A stretch of DNA of 64,000 nucleotides from Serratia liquefaciens ATCC 27592 (lineage in GTDB: Bacteria; Pseudomonadota; Gammaproteobacteria; Enterobacterales; Enterobacteriaceae), in NCBI RefSeq assembly GCF_000422085.1, contig NC_021741.1, forward strand, positions 930,001 through 994,000, written 5' to 3'. The position numbers and the translations under genes are program-made. Below the pieces are notes generated by a model, which saw only the letters and a program-made list of their open reading frames with translations, was not told the DNA's origin and made no database searches. Below, in pieces: positions 57,747 to 64,000 of the stretch (position 1 is its first letter; each line of letters starts with the position of its first letter).

Positions 57747-58481
57747 ATGGACAGTGGGAAACGTCAGTTTTTACAACGGCTAGGTGCGCTCACCGCCGGC
57801 GCTGCGCTGGTGCCGCTGGCGCAGTCAGGTTGGCAGTTACAGCCGGCCCGTCGCGAAGGCAACGGTGAAAAACGCATGGCGATGCTGATTGATTTGCGTC
57901 GCTGCATTGGCTGTCAGGCATGCACGGTCAGTTGCGCGGTGGAAAACCAACTGCCTCAGGGGCAATTTCGCACCAGTGTACTGCAATATCAGGTCACCCT
58001 GGAGGGCCAGGCATCGACCACCAACGTGCTGTTGCCACGGCTGTGCAATCACTGCGATAACCCGCCCTGCGTGCCGGTTTGCCCGGTACAGGCCACTTTC
58101 CAGCGGCAGGACGGCATTGTGGTAGTCGATAACACCCGTTGCGTTGGCTGTGCCTATTGCGTACAGGCCTGCCCTTATGAGGCGCGCTTTATCAACCATG
58201 AAACTCAAACCGCGGACAAATGCACGTTCTGCGTGCATCGGCTGGATGCCGGACTGCTACCGGCCTGTGTCGAATCCTGTGTCGGAGGCGCACGGATGAT
58301 TGGCGATCTTAACGATCGTCAGGGAGTGTTGAGGCGCACTTTGGAACAGCACCAGCCTCAGCTCAAGGTACTCAAGCCTGAGCAGGGCACGCATCCGCAG
58401 GTTTTCTATCTGGGGCTGGATGAGGCTTTCGTCAGACATGTCCGGGGGCAACCGGCGTTGTGGCAGGAGGTGCACGCATGA
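57747..58481 (+). CDS. ttrB: Tetrathionate reductase iron-sulphur subunit TtrB
   Basis: A 244-residue ferredoxin-like protein with four [4Fe-4S] clusters: CIGCQACTVSC, CNHCDNPPCVPVC, CVGCAYCVQACP and the final CTFC...CVESC. The N terminus GKRQFLQRLGALTAGAALV is a Tat signal with Lys-Arg in place of Arg-Arg, as is known for the Salmonella TtrB. It passes electrons from TtrC to TtrA on the periplasmic side. It heads ttrBCA. Confidence 0.92.
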   Translation: MDSGKRQFLQRLGALTAGAALVPLAQSGWQLQPARREGNGEKRMAMLIDLRRCIGCQACTVSCAVENQLPQGQFRTSVLQYQVTLEGQASTTNVLLPRLCNHCDNPPCVPVCPVQATFQRQDGIVVVDNTRCVGCAYCVQACPYEARFINHETQTADKCTFCVHRLDAGLLPACVESCVGGARMIGDLNDRQGVLRRTLEQHQPQLKVLKPEQGTHPQVFYLGLDEAFVRHVRGQPALWQEVHA

Positions 58482-59536
58482 TCCGCGAAATCATGGCCCG
58501 TCCGCAGGAGATCGCCTGGCTGCCCTGGGCGGTGCAGTATTTCTTCTTCATCGGTTTGGCCTGCGGCAGCGTCGTTATTGCCGTCTGGCTGCGCTGGCGT
58601 GAACCCAACAAAACGGTCCGGCTGGAACTGGCCGCCGTCTCGTTGGCAGTCGTGAGCGGCACAGTCGCCCCATTGGCTCTGAGTGCCGATCTGCACCAAC
58701 CTGCCCGTATCTGGCATTTTTACGCGCACTTTACGCCCTGGTCGTGGATGTCGCTCGGCTCGCTGTTCTTGCCGCTGTTTACCCTGCTAGTGATGGGCTA
58801 TTTCGCGCTGCTGATGCGTAGCCGGTTGAGAGCGGAAACCTTGCCATTCTGGGCGCGTTGGTTGCAGATATTCCCGGCCTGGCGCGAGGAAAAATGGCTA
58901 CGTTGGGTGGCGCTGGCCACCTTGCTTTCGGCAGCCAGCATCTTGCTCTACACCGGGCGCGAGGTATCCGTCCTCAGGGCGCAGCCGCTGTGGTACAGCC
59001 TGTGGTTGCCCTGGTTGCTGTTGCTTACCGCTGTGCAGGCCGTTCCGCCGCTGTTGGCCTGCTGGTTGCGGTACGAACCGCAGTGGCAGCCACGTCTGGC
59101 TGGCTATCAGGCAGTGAGTTTGCTGTTGCTGTGCTTCTCTTGCCTTGGCTGGTGGCTGGATGGCAGCACGTCCTCTGCCGCGTTGCATCGCTTGGCAAGT
59201 CAAGGCGTGGTTTGGCGTTTGGCCGGCATCGCCGTTGTCGTCTCGATCTTGTTGTTGTTGGCGCTGGCCTGGCGAGTTCGCAGCCAAGCGCTGGGGGCAA
59301 AAGGGTTGCTGGGCCAGTGCATGGTCGCGCTGTTGCTCTGCTGGGGTGTGCGTTGGCTGCTGCTGATGCAAACCCAGACGCTGCCTAAGTTCAACGTATT
59401 AACCAATCCCTATGTGCTACCGCTCGGCAGCGAAGGGCTGTTGGCGATTCTGGGCACTTTGGGGTTGTGGATAGCGTTAATCATTGGGATCCGTGAATTA
59501 CAGCATCAGTTGATGGAGAAAAAACAGTATGGCTAA
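58478..59536 (+). CDS. ttrC: Tetrathionate reductase membrane subunit TtrC
   Basis: A 352-residue NrfD-like membrane protein with about nine helices that oxidises quinol and feeds TtrB. It opens MIREIMARPQEIAWLPWAVQ, then YFFFIGLACGSVVIAVWL. Its ATG at 58478 overlaps the ttrB stop (ATGA) with AGGAGG upstream. The stop overlaps ttrA by eight bases. Confidence 0.9.
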   Translation: MIREIMARPQEIAWLPWAVQYFFFIGLACGSVVIAVWLRWREPNKTVRLELAAVSLAVVSGTVAPLALSADLHQPARIWHFYAHFTPWSWMSLGSLFLPLFTLLVMGYFALLMRSRLRAETLPFWARWLQIFPAWREEKWLRWVALATLLSAASILLYTGREVSVLRAQPLWYSLWLPWLLLLTAVQAVPPLLACWLRYEPQWQPRLAGYQAVSLLLLCFSCLGWWLDGSTSSAALHRLASQGVVWRLAGIAVVVSILLLLALAWRVRSQALGAKGLLGQCMVALLLCWGVRWLLLMQTQTLPKFNVLTNPYVLPLGSEGLLAILGTLGLWIALIIGIRELQHQLMEKKQYG

Positions 59537-62500
59537 GTCAACGCGACGTCAGTGGTTAAAAGGCGGCCTGGCCCTGGGCGGGTTGACGCTGTTCGGCGCC
59601 AGCTACAGCGAGATGGTGCAGAAGGTGTTTACCGGGCTGCGCGACGGCAGCAGCGGTAAATTGACGCTGGACAGGATCAGCGCCAACGCCTTGCCGACCG
59701 AAGGGCGTCGACACCCCGATGGCTGGCAGGCCAACCCACAGCAGGCAGTATCGATGACCCAGTGTTTTGGCTGCTGGACGCTATGCGGGGTACGGGTCAG
59801 GGTGGATCGCCAGAACCACCAAATCTTGCGGATCGCCGGTAATCCTTACCATCCGCTGTCTCACGATCGTCACTTTCCCTACGCTTTGCCGGTGGCGGAC
59901 GCGCTCAACCGTCTGGGGGGCGATGAGGGCCTTGAACAACGCTCGACGGCCTGCGCCAGGGGCGCGACCTTGCTGGAGGGATTAACCAGCCCTTACCGCG
60001 TGCTGGAGCCGATGAAGCGGGTAGGGCCGCGCGGCAGCGGGCAGTGGCAACGCATCAGCTTTGAACAGCTGATTCAGGAAGTGGTGGAGGGCGGCGATCT
60101 GTTTGGCGAAGGGCCGATCGAGGGGTTGCGGGCTATCCGCGATCTCGACACGCCGCTCGATCCGGCTCAGCCTTCGTTGGGCCCCAAGGCCAATCAACTG
60201 TTGGTCACCAATGCCGGCGATGAAGGCCGGGACGCGTTCATCAAACGTTTCGCGCAAAACGCCTTCGGGACACGTAACTTCGGTCATCATGGTGCCTATT
60301 GTGGATTGGCCTATCGTGCCGGTTCCGGGGCTTTAATGGGCGATTTGGAAACCAATGCCCACGTCAAACCGGACTGGGATAATTTGCGCTTTGGCCTGTT
60401 TCTCGGCACTTCACCGGCGCAGTCCGGCAACCCGTTCAAGCGCCAGGGGCGCCAACTGGCCAATGCCCGCATGCGCGACGAGTTTCGTTACGTGGTCGTG
60501 GCTCCGGCATTGCCGTTGACCACGACCCTGGCCAACGATCACAACCGTTGGGTGCCGGTGTTGCCCGGTACAGACTCTGCGTTGGTCATGGGGATGATCC
60601 GCTGGATTATCGAACAGGAACGTTATAACGCAGACTACCTGGCGTTGCCAGGCGAGGTGGCAATGCAGGCCGCCGGTGAAAAAAGCTGGACCAATGCCAC
60701 GCACCTGGTAGTCACCGATGAAGATCACCCCTTGTGCGGACAGTTTTTGCGCCAGACAAATCTGGACGGCAGCATGCCAGGAGAGTCAGAGAGTTCGCCT
60801 TTGGTATGGGATGAGCAGCGCGGTCAGCCGGTAGCGGCCAACCTGGCGCTGCAGGGGCCGTTGCGGGTGGATCAGCCATTACAGTTGGCCGACGGTTCGC
60901 AGGTTCGGGTGCGTTCGAGCTTCCTGTGTCTGCAACAGGCGGCTGAGCGCTTTACGCTGGCTGAATACAGCGCGCGCTGCGGTGTCAGTGCCGAGACCAT
61001 TGCCGCACTGGCCAAAGAGTTTACCTCTTACCAACGGCAAGCGGCGGTGATTGCCCACGGCGGCATGATGAGCGGCAACGGCTTTTATAACAGTTGGGCG
61101 GTGATGATGCTCAACGCGCTGATCGGCAACCTGAACCTTAAGGGCGGTGTTTCGGTGGGCGGCGGCAAATTCAAAGAGTTTGCCGACGGGCCACGCTATA
61201 ACCTCAAGACGTTTCCCAGCATGGTGAAACCGAAAGGATTGGTGCTATCACGCAGCAAGCAGGCGTATGAACAATCCGACGAATATCGCCGCAAGCTTGA
61301 GCAAGGGGAAAAACCTTACCCGGCGCGCGGGCCTTGGTACCCGTTCGTGGCGGGTCAGTTCACCGAACAGTTGGCACCGGCGCTGATGGGATATCCCTAC
61401 CCGCTAAAAGCCTGGATCAGCCATATGGGCAACCCGCTGTATGGCGTGGCCGGTTTGCGTGAGGTGGTTGAGCGTCGGCTGAAGGACCCGCGGCAGCTAC
61501 CGCTGTTTATTGCGATCGATGCTTTTATTAACGAAACCAGCGCGCTGGCGGACTATATCGTCCCGGATACGCATAACTTCGAGAGTTGGGGCTTTACCGC
61601 CCCCTGGTCCGGTGTGATGGTGCGGGCGAGTACCGCGCGTTGGCCGGTGGTGCCGTCACGTACGGCGAAAACGGCCGATGGGCAGCCGGTGGCGCTGGAG
61701 AGCTTTGTCATTGCGCTGTCTAAAGCTCTGGGGTTACCGGGCTTTGGCGACGGCGCATTGCAGGATCCACAGGGTAACCGCTTCGGGCTGCACAATGCCG
61801 AAGATTATTATCTGCGGGCGGCGGCCAACGTGGCTTTTGCCGGTGAACCGCTGCCCGAGGTGACGGAAAGCGAGCTGCGATTGACCGGGGTCGATCGCCT
61901 GCAACCGGCGCTGGATAGCGTGTTGAAAGCGGATGAGCGACTGCGTGTGGGCTATCTGCTGGCGCGCGGTGGGCGTTTTGCGCCTTATGAGCAGGCCTGG
62001 CGTGGCGATGAAACCGGCCCGCAGTGGAAAAAGGGATTGAATATCTGGAACGAAGAGGTGGCCCGCCACCGCCATGCGATGACGGGAGAGCGCTATAGCG
62101 GATGTCCGACCTATTACCCGCCGCGTTTTGCCGACGGCTCTGATGTCGGGGAGCACTATCCGCCAGAGGCATGGCCGTTCCGTTTGATGTCGTTCAAATC
62201 GCATCTGATGAGCAGCTCTACGGCACCGATCGATCGCTTGCGTGCGGTGAAACCGGTCAATCTGGTGGCGCTGAATCCGGCCGATGCGCGACGCTATGCG
62301 CTGCGGCATGGCGATCGGGTCAGGTTGCAGACCCCGGGGGGCAGCGTCGAAGCCCAGATCAGCCTGCTGGATGGTGTGATGCCTGGCGTAATTGCTATTG
62401 AGCATGGTTATGGCCATCGTGAGATGGGCGCGCGGACACACACACTGGATGGTCAACCGTTGGCCGCGGATGCACGCATTGCCGCCGGCATTAATCTCAA

Positions 62501-62612
62501 CGACCTCGGTTTGCCCGATCCGACCCGCGAAATCAGCAATAGCTGGCTGGATTGGGTCAGCGGCGCGGCGGTGCGCCAGGGGTTGCCGGCAAGGCTGCAG
62601 CGGTTGAGCTAA
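59529..62612 (+). CDS. ttrA: Tetrathionate reductase catalytic subunit TtrA
   Basis: A 1027-residue molybdopterin enzyme of the DMSO reductase family that reduces tetrathionate to thiosulphate. The Tat signal is STRRQWLKGGLALGGLTLFG (residues 4-23). The [4Fe-4S] ligands are Cys79, Cys82, Cys86 (CFGCWTLC) and about Cys142. The probable Mo-ligand Cys lies in HHGAYCGLAYR. The C-terminal molybdopterin domain has NPADARRYALRHGDRV. With TtrB and TtrC it supports anaerobic respiration. Confidence 0.93.
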   Translation: MAKSTRRQWLKGGLALGGLTLFGASYSEMVQKVFTGLRDGSSGKLTLDRISANALPTEGRRHPDGWQANPQQAVSMTQCFGCWTLCGVRVRVDRQNHQILRIAGNPYHPLSHDRHFPYALPVADALNRLGGDEGLEQRSTACARGATLLEGLTSPYRVLEPMKRVGPRGSGQWQRISFEQLIQEVVEGGDLFGEGPIEGLRAIRDLDTPLDPAQPSLGPKANQLLVTNAGDEGRDAFIKRFAQNAFGTRNFGHHGAYCGLAYRAGSGALMGDLETNAHVKPDWDNLRFGLFLGTSPAQSGNPFKRQGRQLANARMRDEFRYVVVAPALPLTTTLANDHNRWVPVLPGTDSALVMGMIRWIIEQERYNADYLALPGEVAMQAAGEKSWTNATHLVVTDEDHPLCGQFLRQTNLDGSMPGESESSPLVWDEQRGQPVAANLALQGPLRVDQPLQLADGSQVRVRSSFLCLQQAAERFTLAEYSARCGVSAETIAALAKEFTSYQRQAAVIAHGGMMSGNGFYNSWAVMMLNALIGNLNLKGGVSVGGGKFKEFADGPRYNLKTFPSMVKPKGLVLSRSKQAYEQSDEYRRKLEQGEKPYPARGPWYPFVAGQFTEQLAPALMGYPYPLKAWISHMGNPLYGVAGLREVVERRLKDPRQLPLFIAIDAFINETSALADYIVPDTHNFESWGFTAPWSGVMVRASTARWPVVPSRTAKTADGQPVALESFVIALSKALGLPGFGDGALQDPQGNRFGLHNAEDYYLRAAANVAFAGEPLPEVTESELRLTGVDRLQPALDSVLKADERLRVGYLLARGGRFAPYEQAWRGDETGPQWKKGLNIWNEEVARHRHAMTGERYSGCPTYYPPRFADGSDVGEHYPPEAWPFRLMSFKSHLMSSSTAPIDRLRAVKPVNLVALNPADARRYALRHGDRVRLQTPGGSVEAQISLLDGVMPGVIAIEHGYGHREMGARTHTLDGQPLAADARIAAGINLNDLGLPDPTREISNSWLDWVSGAAVRQGLPARLQRLS

Positions 62613-62616
62613 GCAG

Positions 62617-62649
62617 TAGGCCCACGCTCGGTCAAGGCCGGGAGTGGGC
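62617..62649. terminator. Weak hairpin between ttrA and yajI
   Basis: GCCCAC...GTGGGC with an inner CTCGG/CCGGG pairing lies in the short convergent gap. No T run follows on either strand, so it is at best a rho-assisted or bidirectional end. Confidence 0.35.
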
Positions 62650-62659
62650 ATTCAAAAGC

Positions 62660-63214
62660 TTAGTGCTGAGGGACGGCGGCCGTAGTGGGCTCTACGCTGT
62701 GCAGTCGCACATAGCCCAATTGCTCTGGCGTCAGGCCGCTGAAACGCAGCTCAAAGCTGTATTCTGTTTTTGGCAGCAGCGAGTCCGCGGTGGCGATAGG
62801 TTGTGAAAGCGCATCGGCCGTCAGCGGTTTACCGGTGGCCGCATCTAGCTGGCCCCATTCCACTACCGCCTTGAACGCAGGCAAGGAGGCTTGTGACAGG
62901 GTGCGAACGTGCAACAAGGCCTGGGCGCCGTTAGCCTCGGTTTTTACGTGGCTAAGTGACACGCTCAGTTCGCCGAGATTGCTGTGCAGACGGGCGGCAT
63001 TATTGGCTGCAGGCACCAGATAGACGCCGCTGGTGGAGTTCTGATTCAGCTGGTTTTGCTGTTCCAGCGCCGTGGCCTGATTGGTCAGGATGGTGAGTTT
63101 CTGATTCAGTTCAACCACCTGGTTACGCAGCTTCGGCACTTCGCGAGTTTGTGCGCATCCGGCCAGCAGAACCAGTGCGCTGAGCAGGCAAATTTTGGGG
63201 TAACGGGTTGTCAT
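62660..63214 (-). CDS. yajI: DUF3251 lipoprotein YajI
   Basis: A 184-residue lipoprotein with signal peptide and lipobox LVLLAGCAQT (Cys near residue 20), a coiled-coil stretch (VVELNQKLTILTNQATALEQ), and a C-terminal beta domain. It matches E. coli YajI (DUF3251) in size and position before nrdR. Function unknown. Confidence 0.85.
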   Translation of the reverse strand: MTTRYPKICLLSALVLLAGCAQTREVPKLRNQVVELNQKLTILTNQATALEQQNQLNQNSTSGVYLVPAANNAARLHSNLGELSVSLSHVKTEANGAQALLHVRTLSQASLPAFKAVVEWGQLDAATGKPLTADALSQPIATADSLLPKTEYSFELRFSGLTPEQLGYVRLHSVEPTTAAVPQH

Positions 63215-63400
63215 GGCGGGTATTTCCTATTCAACATCTCCTGATATCAGCTTAGCCCGCCTGATGGGGAAAGTCATGTTCGTCGCCTTTTGGGCCGCTA
63301 TTTCGAAGAGGGGCTCGCAACAAATAACCGGCGGCCTTTGTTGTGACCGCACTTCGGGGTAAACTGTTCTTAACTATGAAAACGTTTATCAGGACGTGTT

Positions 63401-63850
63401 ATGCATTGCCCTTTCTGCGCCGCCGTTGATACCAAAGTCATTGATTCTCGCCTGGTGGGTGATGGTTCGCAGGTGCGCCGTCGCCGCCAATGTCTGGTTT
63501 GTAATGAACGTTTCACCACCTTTGAAGTGGCTGAACTGGTGATGCCGCGGGTAATAAAAAGCGATGAAGTTCGCGAGCCCTTCAACGAAGACAAACTGCG
63601 TCGCGGCATGCTGAAAGCGTTGGAAAAGCGCCCGGTCAGCTCCGACGACGTGGAAAACGCGATTAACCACATTAAATCCCAACTGCGCGCCACCGGCGAG
63701 CGTGAAGTGCCGACTAAACTGGTGGGCAACCTGGTGATGGATGCGCTGAAAAAACTGGATAAAGTGGCCTATATTCGCTTTGCCTCGGTTTATCGCAGCT
63801 TTGAGGATATCCGCGAATTCGGCGAAGAGATCGCCCGTCTGCAGGACTAA
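63401..63850 (+). CDS. nrdR: Transcriptional repressor NrdR
   Basis: A 149-residue repressor of ribonucleotide reductase genes. An N-terminal zinc ribbon (MHCPFC... CLVCNERF) is followed by an ATP-cone domain (about 49-139). The sequence is almost identical to the E. coli protein of the same length. It starts at ATG 63401 and lies 10 bases before ribD. Confidence 0.96.
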   Translation: MHCPFCAAVDTKVIDSRLVGDGSQVRRRRQCLVCNERFTTFEVAELVMPRVIKSDEVREPFNEDKLRRGMLKALEKRPVSSDDVENAINHIKSQLRATGEREVPTKLVGNLVMDALKKLDKVAYIRFASVYRSFEDIREFGEEIARLQD

Positions 63851-63860
63851 GGGAGCTTTG

Positions 63861-64000
63861 ATGCATAACGACGAATTGTATATGGCGCGCGCCTTCGAAC
63901 TGGCGCGGCTGGGGCGTTTTACTACGGCACCTAACCCTAACGTCGGCTGCGTGATTGTGCGCGATGGCGAAATCGTCGGCGAAGGCTACCATTTGCGCGC
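63861..64000 (+). CDS. ribD: Riboflavin biosynthesis deaminase/reductase RibD, 5' part only
   Basis: The first 46 codons are visible, beginning MHNDELYMARAFELARLGRF then TTAPNPNVGCVIVRDG, the start of the deaminase domain. GGGAGC precedes the ATG. The zinc-binding HAE motif lies beyond the window. nrdR-ribD order is conserved in enterobacteria. Confidence 0.93.
   Translation, partial: MHNDELYMARAFELARLGRFTTAPNPNVGCVIVRDGEIVGEGYHLR

Overview
The window looks like chromosome of an enterobacterium of the genus Serratia or a close relative. It follows the Escherichia coli gene order of the aroL-to-ribD stretch: aroL, yaiA, aroM, ppnP, rdgC, mak, sbcC, sbcD, phoB, phoR, brnQ, proY, malZ, acpH, queA, tgt, yajC, secD, secF, yajI, nrdR, ribD. 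The individual proteins are close in length and motif content to the enterobacterial versions. The genus is inferred from gene content, from the repeat type and from the D-lyxose isomerase and tetrathionate loci. No rRNA, tRNA, CRISPR array, prophage or intact insertion sequence was seen.

Layout. 1-6626: accessory genes, namely a partial LtrA-like membrane protein, a small secreted DUF1471 protein, a methyltransferase, two GNAT acetyltransferases and a Fur-boxed siderophore-binding protein/TonB-receptor pair. 6742-15405: the aroL-yaiA-aroM block, split by two insertions. The first is an aldo/keto reductase with TetR, AraC and NTF2-like genes. The second is an IclR regulator, an OPT-family transporter and a DUF1177 protein placed directly before aroM. 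15617-17010: ppnP and rdgC. 17099-26833: a sugar locus (ABC importer, D-lyxose-type isomerase, class II aldolase, PfkB kinase) bracketed by a hybrid histidine kinase and an OmpR-type regulator. 27045-29154: mak, a PIN-toxin remnant and an orphan BglG/LicT antiterminator with its own RAT/terminator leader. 29249-36937: sbcDC, phoBR and a phosphate-binding-protein-like gene. 37149-45267: a MetE-like protein behind a MetJ operator, brnQ, proY, a small lipoprotein, ybdG and malZ. 45275-46011: a 737-bp palindromic element with 33-bp terminal inverted repeats. 46051-55188: ggt, an OxyR-type-promoter peroxiredoxin, acpH, queA-tgt-yajC-secDF. 55259-62612: ttrRS and ttrBCA for tetrathionate respiration, where E. 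coli has other genes. 62660-64000: yajI, nrdR and the start of ribD.

How genes work together. The sugar locus encodes a plausible whole pathway: import, aldose-ketose isomerisation, phosphorylation, aldol cleavage, under a split two-component system. The IclR gene and the transporter operon carry the same 17-bp palindrome (GTTCC-N7-GGAAC), so the regulator probably controls the OPT-DUF1177-AroM genes. This is the best candidate here for an undescribed system. Several other control sites are legible: a Fur box, a TyrR-like box over the aroL promoter, a Pho box, a tandem MetJ operator, an OxyR motif and an FNR-like site before ttrB. A family of about 125-bp inverted-repeat elements (two full copies, one deleted) shows compensatory changes in its central hairpin.
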